NCBI RefSeq assembly: GCF_003841485.1
Contig: NZ_REFY01000004.1
Span: forward strand, 62,001 to 126,000
Direction: 5' to 3'
Source: Natrarchaeobius halalkaliphilus
Lineage (GTDB): Archaea; Halobacteriota; Halobacteria; Halobacteriales; Natrialbaceae
Length of the DNA stretch: 64,000 bases
Shown here: piece by piece, positions 18,301 through 26,641 of the stretch
How the letters are laid out: each line of letters opens with the position of its first letter
Numbering within the stretch: the stretch's first letter is position 1
Notes under the pieces: generated by a model
Seen by the model: only the letters and a program-made list of their open reading frames with translations
Told to the model about the DNA's origin: nothing
Databases searched by the model: none
Program-made: the position numbers and the translations under genes

Positions 18301-18707
18301 ACTTCGACGCTGTCGCTCCGGAGGAAGTTGACCAGCTCTTGGAGGTTTTCGTCGACTTCACGAGAGAACCCGAGTAGGTCTCGATCACGTTTGAGGTTGA
18401 AGTCGAGGGACTGGAGGGACTCGTTGATCTGCTTCTGATTGTACTGCTCGTCACGGGGCTCGCCGGGTTGTCGCCAGCGTTCCGTGCCCTCGTTGCTTGG
18501 TTGGGCACCGACCAAGAGCCGCACCTGGTCGACGTGTTCGAGGCCATCGGAAACCGAGAAGTACCCACGCGGATTGAAGTAGCCCGTAACGATGTCGAGG
18601 TCGGGATTGTCCGCGAGCGTGTTGTCGAGGTCCGTGAGGTAGTCGTTAATCGCGGTCGAGAGCGTGTTGCCGTCCCGGTTGTCGACGAACTGCGGTTGCT
18701 CAGTCAT
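15342..18707 (-). CDS. PLD-domain SNF2/DEAH helicase (defence)
   Basis: 1121 residues from ATG 18707, which overlaps the end of the methylase gene by 8 bp (ATGACTGA). Residues 1-215 hold a phospholipase-D-type nuclease motif (HGK at 145-147, Asp153, GSSNFTGAGL at 160-169). Helicase motifs follow: DEVGLGKTY (270-278), DEAH (353-356), TATP, and the C-terminal lobe ISTDVLAQGVNLQEA with RNGRIDRVNS. This is an SF2 SNF2-like ATPase fused to a nuclease. With the methylase it resembles DISARM class 1 (DrmD plus DrmMI) with the PLD component fused on. It should translocate on and cut unmodified DNA; that function is inferred. Confidence 0.85.
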   Translation of the reverse strand: MTEQPQFVDNRDGNTLSTAINDYLTDLDNTLADNPDLDIVTGYFNPRGYFSVSDGLEHVDQVRLLVGAQPSNEGTERWRQPGEPRDEQYNQKQINESLQSLDFNLKRDRDLLGFSREVDENLQELVNFLRSDSVEVRRHEDRFIHGKAYLFSDHQGVIAGSSNFTGAGLNSNLELNIGAYDPHVTGEVQDWFDDLWAESEEFDLAALYEERFEPYDPYLIYLRVLYERYGEELEEEKDEDGGINLTNFQQDAVRRANRFLEDHRGVIIADEVGLGKTYIAGELLRQYVQQNRQRALVVAPAYLRDGMWTQKAPEWGVQFETVSYAELRRDRQLGGDLNVLNLDVDEYQLVVIDEAHAFRNPGTQQSHALRTLLRGDPPKDVVMLTATPVNNSLWDLYYLLNYFIKNDATFANEGIRSLRERFKTAQSEDPSDLSPDMLFDVLDETTVRRTRRFIKNHYENATMPDGEGGSVRINFPDPNPRRVDYTFSDTFGDAYFEDVARGLAAGDHDESELTLARYRPSYYLEGEEDGSELSLVGLLRTGLLKRFESSSHAFANTLDRMVTQNRAALRLMEEDRFPDPEAIDEWVEMDSDEAFDETLGDVSDGHIPLSAVNADPGQLRADLENDVEILERWRDGAREVERDDDEKLHALRNALQDVVTEAREDAQSEGVDDESVESAFRRNRKVLLFSYYEDTVDWIYEYLEEAVEDSEELSCYEDRIAAVSGDGSKYGVTREKAVHGFAPNSGDAPPDATDEFDILISTDVLAQGVNLQEARTVINYDLPWNPMRVVQRNGRIDRVNSPHSKIFPFTFFPEDRLDDLLELEHRVRQKLTQAARSIGVSGGVIPDMETLNQNFAERVADIGSIQEEDRDFYEEGGGTAAAYSGEEYRQELRKGLETREDQVTSLPWAAGSGFEGDTPGYFFCARIGEEVFMRFLPEEMDEEDDEIVQDTLTCLKRIECTEETERTLPDSMRDRVYDAWETARSDIYKQWQEQTDPLNVQPDIRRLFREVAQHLRENWPDDMTQDELQETVEAVEAPWGRRYERELREIYEDDSLAPVEKSRQLVEKVEDLGLQPFEAPDPLPPIQEDEVKLICWMVVAPEEDEEENDRPQLMSQVTFST

Positions 18708-21700
18708 CGCTTCGTGTCCCCGCCTCTCGTTCCTCCTCACGGTTAGCGTGATCGAGGTCGAGTTTGTCAGCCCAACTCGTGTAGTAGTCGAGTACACGGT
18801 CTAACCGTTCCTCGTGGTCCCAGCCGTCGTGGAAGGTCTCGAAGAGGACCTCGACATGTTCACGGGAGAGCCCGTAGAGGTGCGCAACGACGGCGTCAAG
18901 TTCGTAGGTCTTGTCCTGCTTTTCCTCCTCGCCAAGAGGACCATAGTCGACACCAACTGCATCAGCCCAGTCTGAGTAGCGTTCATCAACTGCGGCCAGT
19001 CGTGCGGCCAGCTCTATTGCACGGTCTCTAAGTATACCATTAACGCGGGGAACGGGGAACGTCTTCATTAGACTCTTCGTAACGTTTGCCTCAACAAATC
19101 TGCGGGCATACCAATCGAAGGGGATCGAACTTAGAATCCCTAGCAGGTAGGCTTCATCACGTTCATCTCCTTTAGGCCAGATGAAGTACCAGGAGTGGTG
19201 GGTGAGTGGCGTCTTCGGTGGAATAAGTGAGGAGATGACCGTGCGAGTATCTGTACTTCTCCCGATTTGTCTGTAGGCTATGCGTGGATGCAGACAGGGG
19301 AGGGTTTCGATGTCCTCTATCCACGCTTCAGACATCTCTGTGAATGGCGAACGCCAATGACCATACGAGCTTTGTCTATCCTCCTGAAGATACTCTTTAA
19401 TGAGGTCAGGCTCAGCCCAGGCGTATCTCACTCCGGTATCTGGTTCCCAGAGGTTGTAAGATCCGCCTTTGTATATCGGCCAATAGCTCTCTGGCGGATC
19501 ATCAATAAAGTGCATCAGGGTGGTTCCGTCATCCTTTTTCTTGTCCTGCGTAGCATCCAGTTCTCGTACGAGCAGGGCACGCCAACCAAAGTCGTCGTTT
19601 TCCGTGTCAAGAGGTGGAGAACGCGCCATTTTTTCAAGTGTCTTTACAGAATCTGGATTAGTGGGTAACATCGGGAACGCACTCTTTGCCCACCGTCTTA
19701 CCACATCTAAGGGGAATGAATGAGGATCTCTTCGCTCTTCATAGGCTTCTGGCGAAGAGTAAGGACCGCGAAGTGGGAACTCAGTATCTGGACCGGGAGC
19801 AGTTTTTTCGATACTCCAGAGTGCGATTGTATACTGTGGATGAACATTTTCGAAAACCCATCCGCGGTTGTTTGTGAGTAGTGTGAGATCGCTTCCAGTC
19901 CCTTCGTCAACAACTCGGAGACGGAATTCCTCCATTTTTGGTCCTAATAAAGCCGCACGAGGTAGCACTACGCCAAGGTGACCACCGGTATTGACTAAGT
20001 CCCAGAATCGCCACCCAAAGCCAGCATATAGATCTGGATCGCTTCCTCCGATAGGATATGGACCATTGATCAGGATTGACGACCGCACAGACTCTTCTGT
20101 ACGTTTCCTTTCAAGTTCTTCAACGAGATCTGGTCGTTCTTCCTCAAGTTCATCAATACGTTTTTCGACCTCAGTTTGGGTTGTTTCGTATAATCCCGGA
20201 TAATACATTTTCCAGAAGGTGTCACGTTCCACCTTTGTCTTCTCCCAGGGTGGGTTTCCGACAACAACATCAAATCCGGATCCATCCCCATCGAACACTT
20301 CCGGGAAGGCGGCGGGGAAATGAAGAGGCTCAGTCGATTCTAATGCCGCTTGAGCCAGCGTGTAGCTTTCATGATCAGTCACATCTATTTCTGTATTCGA
20401 AACAGGCGATGTGTCAATATCATCATCAATACGTGACGCAGCCAAAATATCAAAACGCGCCCGAACCTGCTCCATCTTGTTCTCAATCTCTGCACGGGTC
20501 TCACGGGCTTCCTGTACCTGCTCGGCACTGGCATCAGCAAAGCTACCGAGTTCGTCGATGTCATCTCGGATCTCGTTCATCACGCTTTGACCACCAGCAA
20601 ACATCCCCAACGAGGACTGCTCGACATCGAGAATTTCCGTGACTTCATCAAGAGTGCCGATTCCGGCCAACGAATCCCCAGTTACGAGGTTGTAGTCGAG
20701 GAACGTCAGCGGAAGCCCTGGAACGAACGTGTGTACCCAGATAGACAGCCGGGCGAGTTCGGTCGACAACGGGTTGAGATCGACGCCATAGATACACCGT
20801 CGGGCGACCTGACGCCGTAGAAGCTGTCCACGTTCGACTGGCGGCGCGTACTCTTCGTCCTCGAACGCCTCAAGTGCCGCGTCCTCTAGATTATCAAGTT
20901 CGTCCTCGACGGGCGACAGCGGGTTCTCAGTCAGGTATGCGTAGAGGCGCGACTCGATGCGGTCAACAGCCCCAACAAGAAAATGTCCCGACCCCATCGC
21001 GATGTCAGAGACACGGAGGTCGAAGAACGCATCCGCGGCCGCGTGCTCGCCTTCTTCTTCGCGGAGCCGGTCGATCCGGTCAAGGTGATCGTCCAGCGCA
21101 GGTTCAAGCGAGTGGTCGAGAAGGTGCTCGACGAAACGGGATTTCGTGTAGTACGTTCCCGTCGCCTTTCGCTCGCCGGACTGACCGTGGAGGTAAACCT
21201 CGCCTTCGTCGACAATGACTTCCTCGTCACCGAGCGTCTGCTGTCCGTCCGAGTCGACCGGGACGTAGTGCCCCTCGTCATCGGTGGTGAGCGGCTGTTC
21301 CGCCAGCGACAGCTCGGATTCAAGAAGTCCCTCGTAGATCACGCCGAACTCCCTCACACCGATGTTGCGGAAGTCGACCGGCCCCTGATACCCGTCGCCC
21401 GTCTCGTCAATAAGTAGCTTCGCCAGCACCGGACCGAACTCGGCGTTATTGAGTCGGATGTCCGCCAGCTTCGCGCCCGCCTCGGAGATGTTCTCATCCT
21501 CGGAGAGCAGGCGGCCGTCGTAGGCTGGAAGCCCCAGCTCGTCATGGCCGTGGTGGATGGCCCGCGAGAGGTGCATCACATCGTCCCAGTGGTCGTAGAA
21601 CGCGGCATCGAAGTCGCCGTCGTCCTCGATGAAGCCATGGAGATCGTGGGCCTTCTGCTTCAGCGAGTTCCGGTCGTACCGCTCGTTGCGCCGTCGCGGA

Positions 21701-22806
21701 AGGAACTCCTCGTCTTCGGCGTAAGCGATGAACAGCAGCCGGTAGAGCAACACGAGCGTCATCTCGTAGGTCTCGTCCAACTGCTCTTTCGTAGGGTCGT
21801 CGAGGTCGCGGGCACGGGCAATAGCCTCCGCGAGGTCCGGGACGACATCGTCGTAGATGCGCTCACGGAGCCGTTCTCCGAGATCAGCCGCGTAATCCTT
21901 CGACCGCTCCATGATGTCGTGAAGCGTTCCGTCTTCACGGAGGGCGTTCGCGGAGAACAGCAGCCAGAGATAGGCGGCTTTCTCGTCCGCAAGTAGGCTG
22001 GTGTTCACCTCGACGTAGGTGTCCGTCCGACCGCGCGAGCCGAATCCAGCGTCAGGATTCGTCGTGTACAGCCGCAGAGTGTCACCGCTGCTCCCGATGA
22101 CGTATTCGAGGTTGCGCTTGTCGGCCTCGTTGAGCGCGTAGGCTACCGGCGACTGGCCCACGAACCGTTCCTGCGTGTGGTCGAATGACTCATCTTCCTG
22201 GAGGAACATCGCTACGGCGCGTTCGTGGCCGTCGCTCGTGTCCTTGAGCACGTAACTCTGGTCGGTGAGCTGGTCGATCTCGTAGTTGAGACCCTTGATC
22301 AGCTCGCGTGGGTCGTCGTCGATTGCCTGCTTGGCTCGTTCGGTAGCCTCTTCCCAGTCGTCGCGTTCGGGGACGCCGACCTTTAGCTCGTGTGTCGAAA
22401 GGAGGCCCTGATTCCGTAGCCCGGTTAGTTCCTCGTCAAGCTGCGGGAGCATCTCAGTGAGGAACCGCTGGGCCGCGTGTCGGTCAGGCTCGTCGAGAGC
22501 GGTGTCACAGACGCGATCTGCTTGTCCACGGTCGACATCCCGGTAGACTGGTGGTTCTTCGCCACTCGGCCCACACAGCCCCGCGTAGCCGTCGTAGAGG
22601 GCAACAACGAGAATCGGGTTTACTCGCCCGCCACGTCGATCTTTGTACGCCTTCTGGAGAAACTCTTTGGTCGGTCGTTCGCCGTGATCGACGACAACGA
22701 CCTCCAGCGCACTTGATCCGTTTCCCTGGTAGAACTCGAAATCGCCTCCAGCCGGATCGTCAGCCCATGGACGGCCAGAGCGTGATTCGAGAAAGTCCGA
22801 AGCCAT
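18700..22806 (-). CDS. Large Eco57I-class adenine DNA methyltransferase
   Basis: 1368 residues. ATGTYYTKSRFVEHLLD (548-564), motif I DIAMGSGHF (601-609), GVDLNPLSTELARLSIW (674-690) and motif IV NPPW (851-854) identify an N6-adenine methyltransferase of the type IIG/PglX/DrmMI class. The N-terminal 300 residues contain no clear nuclease site. The C-terminal half probably includes the target-recognition region. A TATA box 25-34 bp upstream of the start suggests a leaderless transcript. It heads the operon with the PLD-helicase gene, so it probably supplies self-protection. BREX PglX and DISARM DrmMI are alternative names for the family; no other BREX or DISARM genes are present. Confidence 0.85.
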   Translation of the reverse strand: MASDFLESRSGRPWADDPAGGDFEFYQGNGSSALEVVVVDHGERPTKEFLQKAYKDRRGGRVNPILVVALYDGYAGLCGPSGEEPPVYRDVDRGQADRVCDTALDEPDRHAAQRFLTEMLPQLDEELTGLRNQGLLSTHELKVGVPERDDWEEATERAKQAIDDDPRELIKGLNYEIDQLTDQSYVLKDTSDGHERAVAMFLQEDESFDHTQERFVGQSPVAYALNEADKRNLEYVIGSSGDTLRLYTTNPDAGFGSRGRTDTYVEVNTSLLADEKAAYLWLLFSANALREDGTLHDIMERSKDYAADLGERLRERIYDDVVPDLAEAIARARDLDDPTKEQLDETYEMTLVLLYRLLFIAYAEDEEFLPRRRNERYDRNSLKQKAHDLHGFIEDDGDFDAAFYDHWDDVMHLSRAIHHGHDELGLPAYDGRLLSEDENISEAGAKLADIRLNNAEFGPVLAKLLIDETGDGYQGPVDFRNIGVREFGVIYEGLLESELSLAEQPLTTDDEGHYVPVDSDGQQTLGDEEVIVDEGEVYLHGQSGERKATGTYYTKSRFVEHLLDHSLEPALDDHLDRIDRLREEEGEHAAADAFFDLRVSDIAMGSGHFLVGAVDRIESRLYAYLTENPLSPVEDELDNLEDAALEAFEDEEYAPPVERGQLLRRQVARRCIYGVDLNPLSTELARLSIWVHTFVPGLPLTFLDYNLVTGDSLAGIGTLDEVTEILDVEQSSLGMFAGGQSVMNEIRDDIDELGSFADASAEQVQEARETRAEIENKMEQVRARFDILAASRIDDDIDTSPVSNTEIDVTDHESYTLAQAALESTEPLHFPAAFPEVFDGDGSGFDVVVGNPPWEKTKVERDTFWKMYYPGLYETTQTEVEKRIDELEEERPDLVEELERKRTEESVRSSILINGPYPIGGSDPDLYAGFGWRFWDLVNTGGHLGVVLPRAALLGPKMEEFRLRVVDEGTGSDLTLLTNNRGWVFENVHPQYTIALWSIEKTAPGPDTEFPLRGPYSSPEAYEERRDPHSFPLDVVRRWAKSAFPMLPTNPDSVKTLEKMARSPPLDTENDDFGWRALLVRELDATQDKKKDDGTTLMHFIDDPPESYWPIYKGGSYNLWEPDTGVRYAWAEPDLIKEYLQEDRQSSYGHWRSPFTEMSEAWIEDIETLPCLHPRIAYRQIGRSTDTRTVISSLIPPKTPLTHHSWYFIWPKGDERDEAYLLGILSSIPFDWYARRFVEANVTKSLMKTFPVPRVNGILRDRAIELAARLAAVDERYSDWADAVGVDYGPLGEEEKQDKTYELDAVVAHLYGLSREHVEVLFETFHDGWDHEERLDRVLDYYTSWADKLDLDHANREEEREAGTRSDD

Positions 22807-22830
22807 ATCAACGGACTTGGAAGACCGGGG

Positions 22831-22840
22831 ACATATATCT
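22831..22840 (-). promoter_or_regulatory. TATA box of the methylase-helicase operon
   Basis: AGATATATGT on the minus strand, about 25 bp upstream of the methylase ATG (22806), the spacing expected for a leaderless haloarchaeal transcript. Confidence 0.55.
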
Positions 22841-23029
22841 TGGTAGCTTGCTCTCAGTTGGCGGTGGATTTGCTACCTTGTCCCCGACGTCCAAGCAATC
22901 GCATCTGTTGGCATTGTCACGACAGGATCAATAATCCGGTTCCAGGTCTCGGGGGTTGCACATACATATGGGTCCGTACTTACTTACAGATCCTATCTGG
23001 AAGGTGCGAACTTCGCTACGGCTGATTCA

Positions 23030-23767
23030 TCACGTATTAGGATTTTCTTCCAAATTCGGCGTCACGATCGCTGCCAGAACAAAGAATAAGACACCGAACG
23101 GAATCCCTATGATCGTAATACAAAACATGATCCCCAATATGAAACAGAGATTAGCAAGGTTCTTCTTATACTTCTCAGTCGGTGTCAACTCTCGGTCTGG
23201 GCTGTCCGCCTTGATCTCCTCCCGGATCTCTAACACCCACATGATTGCTTTTTCGACTATCGACCCGCGGAGAACCCCATCTAACCCACCCGAGTATACC
23301 TCTCCCTTGATGTCTACTGGCTGACGCCTCGGATCTATATCCATCGCCTCCTTCCAAACGTCCTCGTGACACTTGTCACAGGTCGCTCCACCGAGACCGG
23401 GGTTCAAAGCCCAAGCACCACATTCCGGACACGGACCTGTTTTGGCATACACCTCCGCATCTTCCCAGTGTTTATCTCCCACACTGGTCGTCCGGAGTAT
23501 GCTCAGGTCTTCTCTTTCGATGTCATAGACCCGTTCAGAATCCACGTCACTGAGTGTTCTCGATTCGTCTACGTTGAGATCGTCCCGTTGATACTGCTCT
23601 CCACACAACTGACATACGTATGCATCGTTTCCCTGTACAATCGCAAAAAGTCCACAGCTTGGGCAAGCTCCGTTTGTTACGATGTCTGATATGGAGCCCA
23701 TGATTCTACCACCCAATCCATCTTCGTGGGGGTGTCTCCACAGCCAGCGAGCGTTCTCCGATTTCAT
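23030..23767 (-). CDS. Zinc-ribbon membrane protein
   Basis: 245 residues. Two four-cysteine zinc ribbons are visible: CPSCG with CQLCG, and CPECG with CDKCH. A helical linker follows, then a hydrophobic C-terminal region (LANLCFILGIMFCITIIGIPFGVLFFVLAAIV) that makes one hairpin or two membrane helices. An internal start at 23701 (MGSISDIV) would place the first ribbon close to the N-terminus and is a good alternative. It is oriented as if upstream of the methylase gene but separated by 223 bp with its own promoter for that gene. No known family name; a membrane-attached zinc protein of the element. Confidence 0.65.
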   Translation of the reverse strand: MKSENARWLWRHPHEDGLGGRIMGSISDIVTNGACPSCGLFAIVQGNDAYVCQLCGEQYQRDDLNVDESRTLSDVDSERVYDIEREDLSILRTTSVGDKHWEDAEVYAKTGPCPECGAWALNPGLGGATCDKCHEDVWKEAMDIDPRRQPVDIKGEVYSGGLDGVLRGSIVEKAIMWVLEIREEIKADSPDRELTPTEKYKKNLANLCFILGIMFCITIIGIPFGVLFFVLAAIVTPNLEENPNT

Positions 23768-23947
23768 CGATTCTCCGGTCTAAGCCACCTGTTCGAACTA
23801 ACTTCTCTCCCCAATCAAATACAAGAAGACGCATGATAGTCTGGTTGAGAGGACTACCACTTAGTTTTATCTTACCGGTTAGTTTTTCTCATCGGTTAGT
23901 AGAATCGTTTATATAGCTGTTGTTAGGCGGTCTGGAAATCCTAATCG

Positions 23948-24187
23948 ATGAGTCTAATCGGAGAGACGAAGCAGAGTATCTTACTCCGGCTCCGCGAAGA
24001 ACCAGCGCATGGATACGACTTGGCGAAGGAGTTGGACATCTCGTCTGGATACGTCTATCAGCACCTTCAAGAGCTACAAGATGAGGGAATGATTGAGGTC
24101 TATGAGGACGAAACAGAGGGTCGACAGCGTACCAGCTACCACTTGACCGAAAATGGAGAGTTATTGCTGAAAGCCCTCGGTGAATAG
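23948..24187 (+). CDS. PadR-like winged-helix regulator
   Basis: 79 residues that are nearly only a winged helix: LRLREEPAHGYDLAKELDIS, YVYQHLQELQDEGMIEVY, RTSYHLTENGELLLKAL. The pattern HGYDLAKEL and YxHLxxLxxxGxI is typical of PadR. Promoter elements of AT-rich DNA (tttatatag) lie about 35 bp upstream. As the only rightward gene between leftward operons, it may regulate the element's own transcription; the target is unknown. Confidence 0.75.
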   Translation: MSLIGETKQSILLRLREEPAHGYDLAKELDISSGYVYQHLQELQDEGMIEVYEDETEGRQRTSYHLTENGELLLKALGE

Positions 24188-24218
24188 TTCGCAACTGCCC
24201 ATAGAATGAGATTCATGA

Positions 24219-24464
24219 CTACTTCTCCGGTACTGGTCGAAGATCTCGCCAGCGAAAGTGTTCAATCTCGCCATTCCCAAACTCAACGGCGAACAAGTAC
24301 GAGTCGCGCACGTCGCCGGTAACTGCATCTGCGTCGTCTTCGATCAGATCGACAACCTCGCCTTTCCGGTCGTGATACAGCTCAAAATCGGGATCACCTT
24401 TGTCGGGAATGTCAATGCGGACCCGATCTCCGACCTCGAATCGTCTCATCGGCGTAACCATCAC
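24219..24464 (-). CDS. Small SH3/KOW-like protein
   Basis: 81 residues; the likely start is the internal MRRFEVGDRVRI. FEVGDRVRIDIPDKGDPDF, HDRKGEVVDLIED and LFAVEFGNGEIEHFRWRDL form a small beta-barrel like KOW or hypothetical SH3-type domains. It is the last gene of the leftward mini-gene operon. Function is unknown. Confidence 0.55.
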   Translation of the reverse strand: MMVTPMRRFEVGDRVRIDIPDKGDPDFELYHDRKGEVVDLIEDDADAVTGDVRDSYLFAVEFGNGEIEHFRWRDLRPVPEK

Positions 24465-24482
24465 GGGGCTGGCTCGTGGTCG

Positions 24483-24707
24483 TTACGGTCCAGCCCACTG
24501 ATCGCCCATCTCGCGGGCACGGTCGTCGACGTCGTCTCGATGGTCGACAGCAGACAGCGGCACTCGACCCGTCATCTGCTCCCAACCACACCGTTCGTTG
24601 CACTCGTAGTAGACTTTCCAGCTCGACGCTTCCTCCTTCGTACCGTAGACCAGTAACGCACCGCAGTCAGGACACGTCGCCGTGTCGTGTTTCTTGAACG
24701 TAATCAT
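24483..24707 (-). CDS. Small zinc-binding protein
   Basis: 74 residues with CPDCG and, 24 residues on, CNERCGWEQ, a four-cysteine zinc knuckle (treble-clef-like) of a kind frequent in haloarchaeal mobile elements. It overlaps the next upstream gene by 4 bp, so translation is coupled. Probably a nucleic-acid or protein-interaction module; role unknown. Confidence 0.6.
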   Translation of the reverse strand: MITFKKHDTATCPDCGALLVYGTKEEASSWKVYYECNERCGWEQMTGRVPLSAVDHRDDVDDRAREMGDQWAGP

Positions 24708-24988
24708 TGCTCTATCGGGCGACTCCGATCCTTCACACGAACGCCAGCAAGTTGGTGACTCCAGAACACGGCCTCGACGATCACTTCGTCAGCTCCTTCC
24801 GTTCCAGGGTCCACTGATCCGGGACAACACTTCATGCACCAGGTCCGTCTTGGTGTCCAGCCGCCTTCGTCGTACCACGTGGCATACATCGAGACCTTAT
24901 CCCCGTGTTGAATCTGCTTGTTACAGCTATCGCAAATGTGGCCGGTCTGCACACCGTTGAGCGATGTTGCGGGATCAGGACGGCTCAT
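24704..24988 (-). CDS. Small zinc-finger protein
   Basis: 94 residues with HICDSCNKQI and WCMKCCPGS, giving two cysteine pairs 34 residues apart around an aromatic MYATWYDEGGWTP segment. It overlaps both neighbours by 4 bp (ATGA), a translational-coupling feature of the whole operon. Function unknown. Confidence 0.6.
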   Translation of the reverse strand: MSRPDPATSLNGVQTGHICDSCNKQIQHGDKVSMYATWYDEGGWTPRRTWCMKCCPGSVDPGTEGADEVIVEAVFWSHQLAGVRVKDRSRPIEQ

Positions 24989-25173
24989 CCGTCGATTCCC
25001 TCCAGTTCAATCCCGATTGCTTCAGCTGTGTTCTGGAAATTCTCTTCGCTGACTTCGATTGCTGTCTCGACGTACTCTTCGCGTCCCGTCTTTTCACCGA
25101 CGAGCCGGAAGATCGGATACCATTTGCGGAACCACCATACCATCAGGCGGATGAATCGCTCAATCATCGGCAT
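24985..25173 (-). CDS. Small amphipathic protein
   Basis: 62 residues. The N-terminus MIERFIRLMVWWFRKWYPIFRL is strongly aromatic and basic and may associate with membrane; the rest is acidic (EYVETAIEVSEENFQNTAEAIGIELEG). An AGGAGGTGA-like ribosome site directly precedes the ATG at 25173; the second ATG at 25167 is also possible. It overlaps the upstream gene by 14 bp. No family recognised. Confidence 0.5.
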   Translation of the reverse strand: MPMIERFIRLMVWWFRKWYPIFRLVGEKTGREEYVETAIEVSEENFQNTAEAIGIELEGIDG

Positions 25174-25561
25174 TCACCTCCTTGTACCACGCGTCGAGAT
25201 CGGACGAGTGGAGTGTCCATCCCTTCTCGGGGAGATTAGCCACGACGTCTTGCTTGAACCTCTGGTAGTGATCACAGGCGATGTCACCGTCAAACGCGTG
25301 CGCGAGCAACGCAATCGCGAGTTGTGCGGGGCCGCTTCCTCCATAGCCCCACTCGAACCCGCTTCTCGAAGCCGACAGCAGATCATACCTGAAGTCGAGC
25401 GGCTCGCCGTCGACGCTGACAGTACACTCTTCGCCTACCGGTGAAGTAGGATCTCGATAGCCGTGATAGACTGTTTCCGCCGAATCGGTCGTTGCTGAAG
25501 GCCCCGGATCGGTGCTTTGGATGCTCGAACCCTGGGTTTCGCCCCCGACATCGTGGCTCAT
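25160..25561 (-). CDS. DUF6166 family protein
   Basis: 133 residues. YHGYRDPTS, VDGEPLDFRYDLL, FEWGYGGSGPAQLAIALLA and the C-terminal WTLHSSDLDAWYKEV are the signature blocks of DUF6166, a family spread through haloarchaeal plasmids and viruses and also bacterial plasmids. No activity is known. It overlaps the SWIM-domain gene upstream by 4 bp. Confidence 0.72.
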   Translation of the reverse strand: MSHDVGGETQGSSIQSTDPGPSATTDSAETVYHGYRDPTSPVGEECTVSVDGEPLDFRYDLLSASRSGFEWGYGGSGPAQLAIALLAHAFDGDIACDHYQRFKQDVVANLPEKGWTLHSSDLDAWYKEVNADD

Positions 25562-25944
25562 CTTTCCGCCACCTCTCGAAGCCGTTCGACTGCATCTTCG
25601 AGTTTGGTAGCCGTCTCGCCTAACTCGTCAGCGGCCTGGATCAGTTCCGCGGCATCCTGCTGGATGTCGTTGGCCTGTTCGCTGAGCGATTCGCTGAGCG
25701 CATCGATGTCGACTTGCCCTACCTCTATCCTCACCCTCCGCACATGTTTACATTCTTTTACTTCCTCGCGGTACTGAAAGTCGGGACAGGAGCAGGCTGG
25801 CTCTCGCAGGTCAACCGTGTAGGCTGATCCGGATTGCGTCGTCACCTCGAAGAGCGCATCTCCCTCTTCAATGACGGTCATGTGCTCGCGGGCGGCCCGA
25901 AGCGTCCGGGCGTCAACTTCGGGCTGGACCGACTCTGAACTCAC
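25558..25944 (-). CDS. SWIM zinc-finger protein
   Basis: 128 residues. ACSCPDFQYREEVKECKHV is a CxCx(n)CxH SWIM motif, which binds zinc and interacts with DNA or protein. The C-terminal half (SESLSEQANDIQQDAAELI, TATKLEDAVERLREV) is a coiled coil. Such proteins are common in haloarchaeal elements and often near replication or recombination genes. It sits in the middle of the operon with ATGA overlaps on both sides. Confidence 0.72.
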   Translation of the reverse strand: MSSESVQPEVDARTLRAAREHMTVIEEGDALFEVTTQSGSAYTVDLREPACSCPDFQYREEVKECKHVRRVRIEVGQVDIDALSESLSEQANDIQQDAAELIQAADELGETATKLEDAVERLREVAER

Positions 25945-26438
25945 GCTTCGTCACCCCCAGTGTCGCGGACTGGTACCCAAACGGGCTCGTCGTTGGAGTA
26001 TTTGAGCTGTCGTTCCAAGTGAGCATCTTCGTCGACGAGGTCGATCGCCTGTTTGGCAGCTTCCAGAGTTAATGAGCCCGTCCCAAACGTGTGGCCCCGC
26101 TCCAGCGCCGAGGGATCGGTAGTGATCCGTACGTCGACGACCGGGCCGAACGACCGTTGGTTGACGCACCCCGCACGGGACGACCAGGGGCCTTTGAGCG
26201 TGACTTCTGTGCCGTCACGCATCGTGATGGTGTAACACCGACCGGCGTAGCCGCCATCGTTGCCGTCGCCAGACCACGCGTAGTAGGACACGAAACCGTC
26301 CTTGATTCCGCACCAGATTCCGTCTTCGTGCTCAAATCGGAGTTTGTCTCGCGACGGGATCTCGTCGACGACGACCTGTAGACGTGGGTCGTTGCCGACA
26401 TCTTCCATCCAATCTACTGACGCCGCTTTCAACTCCAT
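25941..26438 (-). CDS. Conserved element protein, unknown
   Basis: 165 residues, beta-rich with many Gly and aromatic residues (IWCGIKDGFVSYYAWSG, CYTITMRDGTEVTLKGPWSS) and a helical tail (GSLTLEAAKQAIDLVDEDAHLERQL). No recognised family or catalytic motif. The start overlaps the stop of the preceding small gene by one base and its end overlaps the SWIM gene by 4 bp, confirming the operon. Confidence 0.55.
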   Translation of the reverse strand: MELKAASVDWMEDVGNDPRLQVVVDEIPSRDKLRFEHEDGIWCGIKDGFVSYYAWSGDGNDGGYAGRCYTITMRDGTEVTLKGPWSSRAGCVNQRSFGPVVDVRITTDPSALERGHTFGTGSLTLEAAKQAIDLVDEDAHLERQLKYSNDEPVWVPVRDTGGDEA

Positions 26439-26641
26439 TAGGCGTCACCTCCCCGCCGCTGGACATCGCTGACGTACACGTGGCTCCGAGCCTTCTCGGC
26501 GTGTTCAGTACACGCTGGGTCCTGAGCGTAACCCCTCACGGGCGCGTTCACGATGACCGTGTGAGTGGCCTCTCGCTGACAACCGAGCTCCCGACGGTAC
26601 GGACCAGAACTCGATGGCGTCGCTCGCTGCTCGCTCATCAC
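26438..26641 (-). CDS. Small protein with Cys/His pair
   Basis: 67 residues. LGCQREATHTVIVNAPV and DPACTEHAEKA carry CxxxxxH and CTEH groups that could bind one zinc ion. It overlaps the first gene of the operon by 4 bp. Function unknown. Confidence 0.5.
   Translation of the reverse strand: MMSEQRATPSSSGPYRRELGCQREATHTVIVNAPVRGYAQDPACTEHAEKARSHVYVSDVQRRGGDA

Noticed and set aside
15342-22806. A complete DISARM or BREX locus
   Set aside because: No DrmA/DrmB (DUF1998), BrxC, PglZ or BrxL-like gene is present in the element.
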